A model generated the notes under the pieces. The model worked only from the letters and a program-made list of their open reading frames with translations. It was not told the DNA's origin and did not search any database. This document shows, piece after piece, positions 8,567 to 17,573 of a stretch of DNA of 64,000 bases (the first letter of the stretch is position 1; each line of letters opens with the position of its first letter). The stretch spans positions 1 through 64,000 of the forward strand of contig JAJDCP010000168.1 in NCBI GenBank assembly GCA_029260765.1, written 5' to 3'. This stretch comes from Planctomycetota bacterium (GTDB taxonomy: Bacteria; Planctomycetota; J058; JAJDCP01). A program made the translations under genes and the position numbers.

Positions 8567-9419
8567 GCGCGCAACCGATAGCCGTTCCCAGCCCGACCCC
8601 ATCTCCCAACCAGACCCACGCCAGAAACGTGGCTCCGGCCGGCTCGCCCAGAGTGGCCATGCCGACTTCGGTGGGACTGGCATAGCGCAACGACCAGGTG
8701 AGCAGACTATGGCCGATCAGTTGAGGAATCAAAGCGGCCAGCGCCAGGTACCCCAACGCCGGCCAGGAAGCCGCCACCGGAGGGATCCCCAGGCAAGCGG
8801 CCGCCCCCAGCAACAACACGCCGCCGATACCCGTGGCGATGCCCGTGAAGGCCCAGACATCCATCGCGGCACCGAGGCTCCGCCCCGCCAGGAAATACAG
8901 CGCCATCGCCAGCGCGCCCAGCAGCGCGAGCCCGTCGCCAAGCAAGGCTGCCTGGCTCAGCGACCAGTCACTGCCTCCGATCACCGAGACACCGACACAA
9001 GCCAACACCAGCGCCAACCAGTGCCTCCGCTCGGGGCGGTCACGACCCGTCAGCAGCCCGATCACGGCCAAAAACAGGGGCGTAGCTGTCACCAAGGTCA
9101 CCGAGGCGGCGACCGAGGTCAGGTTGAGCGAGGCCACCCAGGAACCGAAATGCAAACCGTAGAAAAGGCCCCCCAGACTGGCTGCCTTGAGGAAACGTGG
9201 GCTCAGCTTGCCACGCCTCCAGAACCTCCAGGTAGGGACCGCGAGGCACAGGCAAGACATCACCAGGCGCAGTCCCGCGGCCACCAGAGGATGGGTCGGC
9301 GCGGCACGCTTGAAGAAGACGGCGGCGAACGAGATGGCTGTGACGGCTCCCAGCAATGCCAGGGCAACCAGGCGGCCGGAGGGCCGATGTTCGGCAGGCA
9401 GGACGGTTCCTCCGTACAA
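8481..9419 (-). CDS. EamA/DMT-superfamily transporter
   Basis: A 312-residue inner-membrane exporter of the drug/metabolite transporter superfamily. About ten hydrophobic helices are arranged as two EamA halves (residues about 15-145 and 160-295). Typical features are FFKRAAPTHPLVAAGLRL in helix 2, a first half ending in a VGVSVIGG turn, and a second half with YASPTEVGMATLGEPAGATFLAWVWLGD, the hallmark helix 8-9 segment. The substrate cannot be inferred; family members export amino acids, nucleosides or metabolites. No strong ribosome site was seen at 9419, so the start is approximate. It is convergent with the membrane protein pair and overlaps it by 86 bases. Confidence 0.92.
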   Translation of the reverse strand: MYGGTVLPAEHRPSGRLVALALLGAVTAISFAAVFFKRAAPTHPLVAAGLRLVMSCLCLAVPTWRFWRRGKLSPRFLKAASLGGLFYGLHFGSWVASLNLTSVAASVTLVTATPLFLAVIGLLTGRDRPERRHWLALVLACVGVSVIGGSDWSLSQAALLGDGLALLGALAMALYFLAGRSLGAAMDVWAFTGIATGIGGVLLLGAAACLGIPPVAASWPALGYLALAALIPQLIGHSLLTWSLRYASPTEVGMATLGEPAGATFLAWVWLGDGVGLGTAIGCALTLVAVMTALPRGRAAETAAASSPAATG

Positions 9420-9593
9420 GCCAGGACGGTGCTTTTAAACCCGATCAGCGCGGCCGCGTCCATGGTATTGCGGCACGCGATGTGCGAAGATTGGCGAGGA
9501 TCCCGAAGGGCGGCCCCGGCCCAACGGAATGTTTCGATTTTGTAACGCGGTACAGCCCAGGGTTTCGGTGCCGACACACTTTGAGGAAAGCCC

Positions 9594-10055
9594 ATGACTG
9601 CCTACGCCAAGATCCTCTACCCGACCGACTTGTCTCCAGAGGCAGAGGTCGCCTTGCCTCACGTGGCAGAGCTGGCCACGCGTCACGGCGCCGCGATCAC
9701 GCTACTGCACATCGTCGAGCCGATCATGGCCACGCCGATGTTGAATGACTACAGCATGCACGTCGATCTGTTCGACCGGGCGATCACCGATGCCATCGCA
9801 GCGGCCAAAGAGCTGGGACCCAAGGTGCTGTCGAAGCATATCGGCCCCGACGTGCCGACCGAGATCCGCGTGGTGCAGGGCTATGCTGCGCAAGAGATCG
9901 TAGACGTCGCCCACGACGACGGCTTCGATCTGATCGTGATGGCCACACATGGTCGCAGCGGCTTCAAGCGCTTCCTGCTGGGCAGTGTCGCCGAGAAGGT
10001 GTTGCGGCAGACGAGCTGTCCCGTGTTGCTGGTGCCGATGGCCAAGCAGGACTGA
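9594..10055 (+). CDS. Universal stress protein, UspA family
   Basis: A 153-residue single-domain Usp protein of typical length. It has ILYPTDLSPEAEVAL at the N-terminus, ITLLHIVEP as strand 2, and the nucleotide-binding signature ATHGRSGFKRFLLGSVAEKV near residues 122-141, followed by SCPVLLVP. The ATHG...GS form is the one usually found in ATP-binding Usp proteins, so nucleotide binding is likely. It is monocistronic and convergent with the large kinase gene. Confidence 0.97.
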   Translation: MTAYAKILYPTDLSPEAEVALPHVAELATRHGAAITLLHIVEPIMATPMLNDYSMHVDLFDRAITDAIAAAKELGPKVLSKHIGPDVPTEIRVVQGYAAQEIVDVAHDDGFDLIVMATHGRSGFKRFLLGSVAEKVLRQTSCPVLLVPMAKQD

Positions 10056-10081
10056 AGCCGCGCTGAGCCGGCGGGGCGCCC

Positions 10082-13000
10082 TTAGTCCTGCCATGGGTCC
10101 GGCTCGAAGATCCGTTGGAACTCCGGCAGGGCATGCAGGCTCTCATAGTCGCTCCCAACGCGGTAGTGCTCCCACATGTTGCGCAGTGGCGCCAGCCGCT
10201 CGGCCTGGCCGGGATCCTGGCGTGCGCGTTGGATGTCGTCGCGCAACTCGACGACCACTGCCTCCAGCCAGGCCAGAGCGAGGGCCTCGATCCTCGCCGG
10301 TTGCGGGCAGTCGGGCGCGGCAAGTGCCAGGGCTGAAGCCTTGCACGCCCGCATGAAGTCCTGCAGGAACCAGGTCTCTGGATCGTTGAAGGCCTGGTCG
10401 TAGTGCAGGCAGGCCTCGTAGTGGCGGCCGACCTCGAACAGGGCGCGCGCGAGCGCGGCGTGCTCCGGACCCGTGCTGGCTTCGAAGTTCCCATCCAGAA
10501 GTGCCTGCGCACGCAGCCTCTGTATGCGGCCGACGAACACCGGAAGCTGGTCAGCGATCTGGGAGTCGGAAGCGGCGAGCTGCTGGTAGATCTCGTAGGC
10601 CCGCTCCATTTCGTTGAGCCCTTCGGCCGGTTTTCCCTGCGCGACCAGGCACTCCCCCTGCTCAAAGACAACCAGAGCGAGCAGCTGTGCGTCGATGCCC
10701 AGGGTCTGCGACTCTTCGATCAGGCCCTGGGCCAGCTCCCGGGCCTCTTCGGCGCAGGCAAGTCCCTCGTCGAGACGGTCGAGGGCTCGCAGCGCCGCGA
10801 TCAGCCGGAACAGGCAGCGCACCCGCGCGCGGCGCGCGGCGGGCTCTGGACCCATGGCACGCGCCGCCAGCCCTGCGGCTTCGGCCAGGTAGCCGTAGGC
10901 GGTGTCAAAACGTTCATCGTTGTAGTAGCCCAGCCCGATGCGGCGCAGGTGCACGATCAGCTCTGGAATCCCCGCGGGGTCTTCGGACACGATCTGCCGC
11001 CAGCGTGTCAGTCCTTGCTCGATGCTGCTAGCCGCGCTGCCAAGGTCCTGTCGCTGGAGCGCCAGCATGCCCAGCTCGATCTCGATGTTGGCCTGGGTGC
11101 CCTGCAAACCCTCAACAGGTGTTGCCCGGGACTCCAGTCGTTTGACGATGCCCAGGGCTTCGCGAAAGAGCGCCTCGGCCTGGGACATCTGGTCGACGCG
11201 CGCGTGCAGGTTGGCCTGCTCGGTGAGGCCCGCGGCGAGAAACCTCCAGAGCTTGTCCTTACCGGGCTGAGCCGTCGCGAGCTCCCGATGGATCGCATTG
11301 GCCTCTACGATCAGAGGCAGAGCCGAGGCCTCCGCACCGCGGTGCCTGTGCAGGTCGAACAGCCGCAGCAACCAGGCACCGAGCGCTTGCCGGCTTCCTG
11401 CGCTGGCATCGCGCTCCGCAACGCGCCGCGCGGCAGCCTCTCCCACCTGCACGGCATGCAGCTCCGGATCCTCGACGCCCACCGCGGTAAAGACCTTGCC
11501 GAGCTGATCGATCAGATGCTGCAGATCCGAGCCTACGCGGGCGTTGTCGGGATCGCGGGCGTAGAGGTCGCAGAGATGCTCGAGCGCCGCTTCGGCCATC
11601 TCCCGTGCCCCGGAGGGATCATTCCGGGCCAGACAGCAACGCGCCATGCGGCTCTCGCTGATATAGAGGTCGCGCAGCGCCCGGCTGTTGCTCGGGTCTG
11701 GTGCAAACAGCTTGCGCCGGCTCTCGAGGCAGGCCAGGAAGAACACCTGGGCGCCCTCGGGGTCGCCTTCGGCCAGGCAGATGTCCCCGAGCCGGTCCCG
11801 GTTGAGGTTGATCTCAGTCTCGAGCTCGAAGGAAACAGGACCGAGCCCGACCAACTCGTGCAGCAGCCCCCAGGCCTCCTGGCACAGGCTGAGCGAACGC
11901 TCGAGGTCCGGTTCGAGGAAGACCATGTCGGCGACATTTCCCAGGGCTACAGCCAGATTGAAGCGCGCCTTGCTGCTCTCGGGATCGCGCGCCAGCAACG
12001 TGCGGCGCAGCTCGAGAGCCTCGCTGTAGGCGGCCATCGCCTCAGGGAAACGTCCCATCGCGTAGTGCTCGTTGCCAAGCATACGCAGGACGGCCGCCAG
12101 GCCCAGGTCGAGAGTGCTGCTCCAAGGGGATGTCTCGCGCAAGCTGCGGCGTCGGGCCAGGCAGTCTTCCATCAAGCGCAACGCTTCGACATTCCGCCCG
12201 CGCTCGGACAACAGCTCGGCCAGACGCACCTGGCTGACTGTCAGGTTCCAGCGGTGGCTGATATCGTCGGGCCGCAGGGAGATGATGCGCTGGCGCAGGA
12301 ACAGGCTCTGCTCGAGGTGGCGCTCAGCCTTGTCGAGCTGTCCCTGGCGCATGCGCAGCTGGCCCAGGCGGATGGCCACATCGACCTGCAGACCCAGATC
12401 GTAGATCTCCTCAGTCGGCAGGCTGTCGGTCAGCTCTTGCGCTTCGAAGTAGCAGCCTTCGGCAGCCTGCAGTTGGTTGAGACTCTTGTGGGCATCGCCG
12501 GCGCCCAGCAGAAGCCGGGCGAGCACCCGACGGCCCCGAAGCTGCAGGCTGTCAGGAACACCCGCCAGCAACTCCCGGGCGCGCGTGATGCCATGCTCGA
12601 ACGTCTCAAGGGCAGCCCGGGGCTCGAGCTCGAGCTCGAGCTTCAGGTCACCCAAACGCTGCAGCGTTCCGATGCCGCCAAAGCTTACGCGAGACTCTTG
12701 CAGGTCGGCGGCGCCCAGCTTCGACCAACCCTGCTGGGCGATGGAGAGGAAGCGCTCGGCCATCTCGCGGAACTCTCGCTCACCACGCCGGTTCCGCAGC
12801 TCGGTCTGCAGGTGGTAGGTCATCTGCTCGAGGGCTTCGACAGCGATGTCCTGGCGCGTCTCGGCCAGTCGTTTTTGCTGCGCCAGAGCGCTGCTCTTGG
12901 TAGCGATCTCGGCTTTTTGGCTGTTGACCAGCAGCAGCCCGCCACTCAGGCCGCCGATGATCAGCACCACCGCAACGGCCAACGCCCAACGAAGCCGGCG

Positions 13001-14338
13001 GGCCGCGGCGCGCTCACGTTGCTGGCGGCGCCGCGCCTGCTCGATGGCCTGGCGCAGCTCGGTCAGCTCCTGGCTGTGCTCGTCCAGTGCGGCAGCCTGG
13101 GACTCTGCCAGACCCAGGTCTGCACACAGCAGAGCCGTCCGCGCGTAGTCGAGCCGGGCGTCGCGTTCCCCTGAGAGTGCGGCGGGATTCTCAGGCCAGA
13201 GCTGACGCGCCTGCTCGAAGCCCGCCATCGCCCGGGTGAAGCCGTCGTAGAGCTGACTGCGCGCGCGCCGATCGAGCGCACCGACACAGGCGGCCTGCGT
13301 CTTGCACGCGGCCAGGCGCTTCTGCGCTGTGGTGGAGATCTCCATACTCTCGCGGTGGCGCAAGAAGTCGCGTAGCTCTGCCTGGAAGCTCTGCACGTCG
13401 GGATAGCGCGCGTCTGGATCGGCGGCCATCGCCTTGCGGCAGATACGCTGCAGCGCCTCGGGGACCTCCTCCTCAAAGACCGCGGGCCGGCTGAGCGCCG
13501 CCGCGATGATCACCTGGATGAAATCGCTGCCCTTGTGGGGAGGGCGGCCGCACAGCAGTCGGTAGAGGATGGCACCGAGCAGGTAGACGTCCGTCCAGGG
13601 TCCGATGTCCTCGCCCCGGCCCTCCGCGAGCTCAGGGGCCATGTATGAAGGTGTGCCGCAGGGGTCTTTGACGCACGTTCGGTAGCGCAGTCCGGAGTCT
13701 GCTGGAGGCCGTACGAAGCTGACCGCCAGCCCCCAGTCCATCACCAGCACTTCACCGAACTCGCCGATCATCACGTTGGCCGGCTTCAGGTCGTTGTGCA
13801 CGATGCCGCGGCTGTGGGCGAAAGCCACAGCATTGCAGACCTGCAGCAGGATCTCGAGTTGTTCCGGCAACGGGGGCGGTTGATCAGCGCGCAGCATCTC
13901 GAGCCAGGAGGTGCCACCGACCAGTTTCATCGCCAGAAACAACTCGCCGGCCGCAGTCTCGCCCAGCTCGTAGATCGGGACGATGTTCGGGTGGGCGAGA
14001 CGACCGGTGGTGTAGGCCTCCGCGAGGAAGCCACTGCGGGCGGCGGGGGTGCTGGACTGGCGCCGTTTGCGGCGCCGCAGGGTCTTGAGCGCGACCTCGC
14101 GCTTCAGACTGGCCTGACGGGCACGGTAGACGATGCCCATGCCGCCGCGGCCGATCTCTTCGACGGGGTCGATGGACTTCCAGCCGCCCGATTCGGTCAC
14201 GACCGGGTGCTCCGACTCTTCGAGCAGCTCGCTGTCCAGTCCTATCGGCTTGTAGGTCACATGCGTGGGGAGCGAGTCGAGCTCGATACCGGGCCCCAGA
14301 CTCTTGCTCCAGAGCTCGCGGAGCTTCGAGGTTTCCAT
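10082..14338 (-). CDS. Giant membrane Ser/Thr kinase with TPR C-terminal half
   Basis: A 1418-residue receptor-like kinase. The kinase domain is at about residues 55-335, with EEIGRGGMGIVY, VALKTL, HNDLKPANVM near residue 179 (HRD Arg replaced by Asn, catalytic Asp kept), DWG instead of DFG, and APEL. A coiled coil rich in Arg and Gln precedes a transmembrane helix at about 448-472. The remaining 900+ residues are helical tetratricopeptide-type repeats. ATG 14338 follows an excellent GGGAGGA site. Kinases with DWG followed by TPRs are common in Planctomycetota and Myxococcota. The Asn for Arg change makes it a non-RD kinase, usually not dependent on activation-loop phosphorylation. Confidence 0.95.
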   Translation of the reverse strand: METSKLRELWSKSLGPGIELDSLPTHVTYKPIGLDSELLEESEHPVVTESGGWKSIDPVEEIGRGGMGIVYRARQASLKREVALKTLRRRKRRQSSTPAARSGFLAEAYTTGRLAHPNIVPIYELGETAAGELFLAMKLVGGTSWLEMLRADQPPPLPEQLEILLQVCNAVAFAHSRGIVHNDLKPANVMIGEFGEVLVMDWGLAVSFVRPPADSGLRYRTCVKDPCGTPSYMAPELAEGRGEDIGPWTDVYLLGAILYRLLCGRPPHKGSDFIQVIIAAALSRPAVFEEEVPEALQRICRKAMAADPDARYPDVQSFQAELRDFLRHRESMEISTTAQKRLAACKTQAACVGALDRRARSQLYDGFTRAMAGFEQARQLWPENPAALSGERDARLDYARTALLCADLGLAESQAAALDEHSQELTELRQAIEQARRRQQRERAAARRLRWALAVAVVLIIGGLSGGLLLVNSQKAEIATKSSALAQQKRLAETRQDIAVEALEQMTYHLQTELRNRRGEREFREMAERFLSIAQQGWSKLGAADLQESRVSFGGIGTLQRLGDLKLELELEPRAALETFEHGITRARELLAGVPDSLQLRGRRVLARLLLGAGDAHKSLNQLQAAEGCYFEAQELTDSLPTEEIYDLGLQVDVAIRLGQLRMRQGQLDKAERHLEQSLFLRQRIISLRPDDISHRWNLTVSQVRLAELLSERGRNVEALRLMEDCLARRRSLRETSPWSSTLDLGLAAVLRMLGNEHYAMGRFPEAMAAYSEALELRRTLLARDPESSKARFNLAVALGNVADMVFLEPDLERSLSLCQEAWGLLHELVGLGPVSFELETEINLNRDRLGDICLAEGDPEGAQVFFLACLESRRKLFAPDPSNSRALRDLYISESRMARCCLARNDPSGAREMAEAALEHLCDLYARDPDNARVGSDLQHLIDQLGKVFTAVGVEDPELHAVQVGEAAARRVAERDASAGSRQALGAWLLRLFDLHRHRGAEASALPLIVEANAIHRELATAQPGKDKLWRFLAAGLTEQANLHARVDQMSQAEALFREALGIVKRLESRATPVEGLQGTQANIEIELGMLALQRQDLGSAASSIEQGLTRWRQIVSEDPAGIPELIVHLRRIGLGYYNDERFDTAYGYLAEAAGLAARAMGPEPAARRARVRCLFRLIAALRALDRLDEGLACAEEARELAQGLIEESQTLGIDAQLLALVVFEQGECLVAQGKPAEGLNEMERAYEIYQQLAASDSQIADQLPVFVGRIQRLRAQALLDGNFEASTGPEHAALARALFEVGRHYEACLHYDQAFNDPETWFLQDFMRACKASALALAAPDCPQPARIEALALAWLEAVVVELRDDIQRARQDPGQAERLAPLRNMWEHYRVGSDYESLHALPEFQRIFEPDPWQD

Positions 14339-14399
14339 GCCATCCTCCCGCGGGGCACTATCGCACACCCATGGGGAGACGTCCAACGCGGGACGGAGC

Positions 14400-14618
14400 T
14401 CAGAAGGGCAGGTCGTCCGGCGTGCCAGCGTTCTTGCGCAGCTGCTGCTCGGGCGCGGCGGGCGTATCGTACGGCTCGCGGTCGAGCACGGGGATCACGC
14501 CGCTGGAGTTCAGCTTCCAGCTGCTGTTGCCGGCGGACTTGGAACTGCTCGGGGCGGCGCAGCCGCTGAAGATCAGGGCGGCAGACAGACTCAGGCTCAG
14601 GATAATGCGCTTGCTCAT
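14400..14618 (-). CDS. Small lipoprotein, DLPF family member 1
   Basis: A 72-residue exported lipoprotein: signal peptide MSKRIILSLSLSAALI, lipobox FSGC, then about 50 residues of mature protein. It is a sister of the 76-residue lipoprotein encoded just upstream on the same strand. They share SW-x-L-x-S-x-G, P-x-LD-x-E and the C-terminal DLPF. ATG 14618 has GGAGAG in front. The mature part is hydrophilic and probably disordered. Function unknown; position downstream of a TetR gene and behind the same palindrome suggests shared control. Confidence 0.75.
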   Translation of the reverse strand: MSKRIILSLSLSAALIFSGCAAPSSSKSAGNSSWKLNSSGVIPVLDREPYDTPAAPEQQLRKNAGTPDDLPF

Positions 14619-14634
14619 CGGTGCTCTCCAGTGA

Positions 14635-14652
14635 CTACCTATCGAAAGGTAG
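14635..14652. promoter_or_regulatory. CTACC-N8-GGTAG palindrome before lipoprotein 1
   Basis: CTACCTATCGAAAGGTAG is an inverted repeat with six-base arms, 16 bases upstream of the lipoprotein ATG. Essentially the same sequence precedes the sister lipoprotein, and a related one precedes the tetR gene, all at 16-19 bases. It is read as a TetR-type operator; it could also fold as a 5'-UTR hairpin. Confidence 0.6.
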
Positions 14653-14671
14653 GCTTGCGTTGCAAAAAAAA

Positions 14672-14902
14672 TCAGAAGGGCAGGTCGGCGTTGGCCTTGT
14701 TAGCAGTCGGCGTGTGTTCGACTCGGGGGACGTCACGCTGTTCGACCTCGAGGTCGAGGAAGGGCATGGTGCCGTGCGAATCGAGGCTCCACGAGTCCTG
14801 CGCGGCGGCGTCGGATTGGTGGGTGTTGACTGTCGCGCAGCCGGACAATCCGAGGCCGAGGCACAAGGCCACAATCGCGGCGATCCTGGGTATGCGTGGC
14901 AT
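14672..14902 (-). CDS. Small lipoprotein, DLPF family member 2
   Basis: A 76-residue lipoprotein with signal peptide MPRIPRIAAIVALCLGLG and lipobox LSGC. The mature part shares SWSLDSHGTMPFLDLE-type spacing and the terminal DLPF with the 72-residue protein downstream. The stop codon of each sister, and of the tetR gene before it, is preceded or followed by a run of about eight T residues on the coding strand. ATG 14902 has AGGAGAG upstream. No family is known to me. The pair looks like a local duplication that carried its regulatory leader along. Confidence 0.75.
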   Translation of the reverse strand: MPRIPRIAAIVALCLGLGLSGCATVNTHQSDAAAQDSWSLDSHGTMPFLDLEVEQRDVPRVEHTPTANKANADLPF

Positions 14903-14921
14903 AGTATTCTCTCCTGCGTAG

Positions 14922-14939
14922 CTACCTATCAGAAGGTAG
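14922..14939. promoter_or_regulatory. CTACC-N8-GGTAG palindrome before lipoprotein 2
   Basis: CTACCTATCAGAAGGTAG lies 19 bases upstream of the lipoprotein 2 ATG and differs from the copy before lipoprotein 1 only in the loop. The six-base arms are identical. It is taken as a binding site for the adjacent TetR-family regulator. Confidence 0.6.
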
Positions 14940-14958
14940 GCTTTGGGAAGAAAAAAAA

Positions 14959-15537
14959 TCAGACCATTACGAGCAGTTGATCCACGGTCGTGCGGAACAT
15001 CTGCACTGAACCACCGCCGCGGGTCAGGAACAGCAGTCCCTGCAGCAGCGAGAAGATCAGGGCACCCAGCGCCTCGCGGGTGCCTTTGAAGTGCAGGCTA
15101 CCGTCCTGAAGACCCTGCTCCAGAATCTGGTGCAGCCTGTGCTGGTTCTCTTTGTAGAACTGCATCAACATGACTTTGACCTTGGGGTCGAGCGTCTGCA
15201 TCTCGGCCACCAACATTCCCAGCGGGCATGAACCAGTACAATCGCCCCTGGTCAGAACTTCTTCGAAGACCTTGCAGTAACTCTCGAGCCTGGCGCGGCC
15301 ATTGCCGTCATCCGCCATGATGCTGTCGAGTTTGAGCATGAAGTGCCCGTGGTACCTTTGCACCACATGCAGCAGCAGGTCGGTCTTGGTCGGGAAGTGG
15401 TGGTGAATGCTGGCCTTGCGGATCCCGACGACATCGCTCAAGTGCTTGTAGCTCATGGCATTGACACCCACCCTGGCGATAAAGCCCTGGGCGGCATCAA
15501 GGATCTTGTCTCGGGTTGAAGCAGGACTCATTTCCAC
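14959..15537 (-). CDS. TetR family transcriptional regulator
   Basis: A 192-residue DNA-binding repressor. The N-terminal helix-turn-helix is typical (TRDKILDAAQGFIARVGVNA, then IRKASIHHHFPTKTDLL). The C-terminal ligand domain has CTGSCPLGMLVAEM near residues 99-112, which places it near the AcuR/NemR-like branch, where cysteines can sense electrophiles; that sensing role is inference. It is followed on the same strand by two small lipoprotein genes. A CCTACC-N4-GGTAGG palindrome lies 19 bases before its ATG, fitting autoregulation, and related palindromes precede both lipoproteins. Confidence 0.93.
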   Translation of the reverse strand: MEMSPASTRDKILDAAQGFIARVGVNAMSYKHLSDVVGIRKASIHHHFPTKTDLLLHVVQRYHGHFMLKLDSIMADDGNGRARLESYCKVFEEVLTRGDCTGSCPLGMLVAEMQTLDPKVKVMLMQFYKENQHRLHQILEQGLQDGSLHFKGTREALGALIFSLLQGLLFLTRGGGSVQMFRTTVDQLLVMV

Positions 15538-15556
15538 TCCCTTTCGCTACCACAAA

Positions 15557-15572
15557 CCTACCAGTAGGTAGG
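15557..15572. promoter_or_regulatory. CCTACC-N4-GGTAGG palindrome, likely tetR operator
   Basis: CCTACCAGTAGGTAGG has perfect six-base arms around four bases, the same overall design as NemR-type boxes. It lies 19 bases from the tetR ATG, where it would overlap the transcription start. The spacer is four bases, against eight in the lipoprotein copies. Confidence 0.65.
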
Positions 15573-15685
15573 GTGGCTATGCAAGGGGAATTTACAGAGT
15601 TTCTCATCCGCCTTGCGTGTCCTCGCTCTCAAGCAGCTCAACAGGCGGCTTGAGAGCGTTCTCTCTGGAGTCGCCCCCGGACGCA

Positions 15686-16525
15686 TCAGCCCTCTTCGTC
15701 CTCTCCATAGTCCCAGAACAGGCAACGCCAGCCACGTCGACGCAGGTCTGAGCCCATCGCCCACCATTCGTGGGCCGCAATCCAGAGCGGATTGTGCGAG
15801 TCGATGTCACGCGTCAGGCCATACTCGATCGGCTCACTCGAGCGCGCAAACGTCCCGAACAGACGGTCCCAGACGATGAATATGCCGCCGAGGTTCTTTC
15901 CCAGGTAGGCAGGATTCTTGGCGTGATGCACGCGATGGTGCGCGGGAGTGTTGAAAATCCAGCCCAGCACCCCCAGCGACGGACAGAGACTGCTGTGCAG
16001 GAATGCCTGGTAGAACAGGCTGCCTGCCTGCACCGTCAGCACCATCAGCGGGTCGAAGCCCAGCAGAATCAAGGGCAACCAGAAGAAGGCCGCAAAGAAC
16101 GGCGTCCAGGTCTGGCGCAATCCCAGCGAGAGATTGAAGCGCCGCGAAGAGTGATGGTTGACGTGCGACGCCCACAAGAACCGCAGACTGTGGCTGCAGC
16201 GGTGGAAGATGTAGAAACACAGGTCCTCGAGCACGATCAGGAGCAGCCACTCCCACCACAGCCCGTTGGTCCCCGCATGGAAGCCGCCCACAGTCAACCG
16301 CACCGGCGCCACAGCATGCACCCAGGTGTACAACACCAGCACGTAGGGCACCCAGAGTGCGCTGATGCACACGTACCCCGCATACATGCCAAGATTCGCC
16401 AGCGTATCGCGCAGGCCAAAGGGCTGTTTCTGCTTCCGCCACCCCCAGACCAGCTCTACCAGGCCCGCCAACACGAGCGCTGCGTAGGCGAGCAGGTAGA
16501 GCGGCAGCAAGGGCGAGCGCAGCAT
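15686..16525 (-). CDS. Sterol desaturase / fatty acid hydroxylase family protein
   Basis: A 280-residue membrane di-iron oxygenase. Several hydrophobic helices (LLPLYLLAYAALVLAGLVELVWG and others) surround the histidine clusters that bind iron: HRCSH, HVNHH and HRVHH, in the HxxxH, HxxHH, HxxHH pattern of the FA_hydroxylase family. The expected reaction is O2-dependent hydroxylation or desaturation of a lipid or sterol; the substrate is unknown. The ATG at 16525 has GAGGG ahead; the frame opens 22 codons earlier without support. It starts ten bases after the stop of the LolA/RseB-like lipoprotein gene, so the two form an operon. Confidence 0.93.
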   Translation of the reverse strand: MLRSPLLPLYLLAYAALVLAGLVELVWGWRKQKQPFGLRDTLANLGMYAGYVCISALWVPYVLVLYTWVHAVAPVRLTVGGFHAGTNGLWWEWLLLIVLEDLCFYIFHRCSHSLRFLWASHVNHHSSRRFNLSLGLRQTWTPFFAAFFWLPLILLGFDPLMVLTVQAGSLFYQAFLHSSLCPSLGVLGWIFNTPAHHRVHHAKNPAYLGKNLGGIFIVWDRLFGTFARSSEPIEYGLTRDIDSHNPLWIAAHEWWAMGSDLRRRGWRCLFWDYGEDEEG

Positions 16526-16535
16526 GATCGACCCT

Positions 16536-17573
16536 CTACGGAGCCGCGCCGACCGAGCGCGCGACGCGCAACAGCTCGGGGTAGGACACATTGCCGATCA
16601 GAGTCAATTGTGTACGCTCACGCACCCAGCTGAGCACGGCGAAGCTGCCCACGAAGCCCAGCTGCCCCGGCACGCCAGCGATGTCGACCTGCAAGCCCCA
16701 GGGAGGGCGTGTCATCTCGCCCAGATAGCGGTTCTCGGTCAACGACAGCCAGGTCGCCCCGCTGTCCATGCGCAGACACAGCAAGGGCAAGTCGTGAGAG
16801 CTGCGCACCAGCTTCGAGACCTCATGGCCCTCAGGCAACCAGGCGGGCGTCATCACCTCGAAGTTCATCTGCCGCTGCGCGGCCTCGAGCTCGATGCCAG
16901 GACCCGCCAGGTCCCACGAAAAGACCACCGCGTTCTCGGGGAACTCGAAGGAAAAATCCACATCCGCCTGGCTGCCGAACGCGAGGCTCTCGAACTCCAT
17001 GCCATACCAGTGGCTGTCATCTTCGTGGTAGAAGTCCATCTTGAGCGGGAACGAGTACAGGCCGTGCATCCAGGCGATGTGCCGCAAGCGCGCCGGATCA
17101 TCGGAGATCGGCTGCAAGCGCCAGCGGTTGGTGGGCTGCTCGAGCCAGGGAAACTCTCCCTCGAGCGTGTACGCATAGTTGTCGAGTCCGATCTTGGACT
17201 CGCGCCGGATGTGCTCGCGCACGGCATCTTCGGGCGCAGGGGCGAGCCCGGTGATGCGCATGCCGAAGAGCTCTTGCGGCCACCAGATCACGACCTGGGA
17301 GCCGTCGTAGATGAACAGACTGCCCGCCAGCTCTTCTGGCTCGAGCGCCTCGACCCGCACCTGCCACGGCTTGCGGTAGATCACCTCGCGCACCAGCTCA
17401 CGGTCTGGTTGCCCGGGGAACATTCCCTGCTCGCGGACCGTGCCGCGGTAGCCCTCGAGGGAGAGCAGGTCGTCGGCCACACGGCTGGAGATCGCCTGCG
17501 CCCAGAGGGCCGAGCAGGACGAAAGCTGCAGCGCGCAGACCACAATACAGACAAGCCTGGAGAAGCGGCGCAT
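16536..17573 (-). CDS. LolA/RseB-like envelope lipoprotein
   Basis: A 345-residue exported protein with signal peptide MRRFSRLVCIVVCALQ and a probable lipobox LSSC. The body shows the LolA/RseB-type pattern: long beta strands, LFIYDGSQVVIWWPQ in the middle of the first domain, and a smaller C-terminal domain with PAWLPEGHEV, as in the MucB/RseB C-terminal domain. Such proteins bind lipid or lipoprotein acyl chains in the periplasm; binding here is inference. It is the first gene of a two-gene operon with the membrane desaturase, hinting at lipid handling. Confidence 0.7.
   Translation of the reverse strand: MRRFSRLVCIVVCALQLSSCSALWAQAISSRVADDLLSLEGYRGTVREQGMFPGQPDRELVREVIYRKPWQVRVEALEPEELAGSLFIYDGSQVVIWWPQELFGMRITGLAPAPEDAVREHIRRESKIGLDNYAYTLEGEFPWLEQPTNRWRLQPISDDPARLRHIAWMHGLYSFPLKMDFYHEDDSHWYGMEFESLAFGSQADVDFSFEFPENAVVFSWDLAGPGIELEAAQRQMNFEVMTPAWLPEGHEVSKLVRSSHDLPLLCLRMDSGATWLSLTENRYLGEMTRPPWGLQVDIAGVPGQLGFVGSFAVLSWVRERTQLTLIGNVSYPELLRVARSVGAAP

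Noticed and set aside
10403..13174. 923-codon open frame opposite the giant kinase
   Set aside because: Low-complexity antisense of TPR coding sequence; no conserved motif and no ribosome site.
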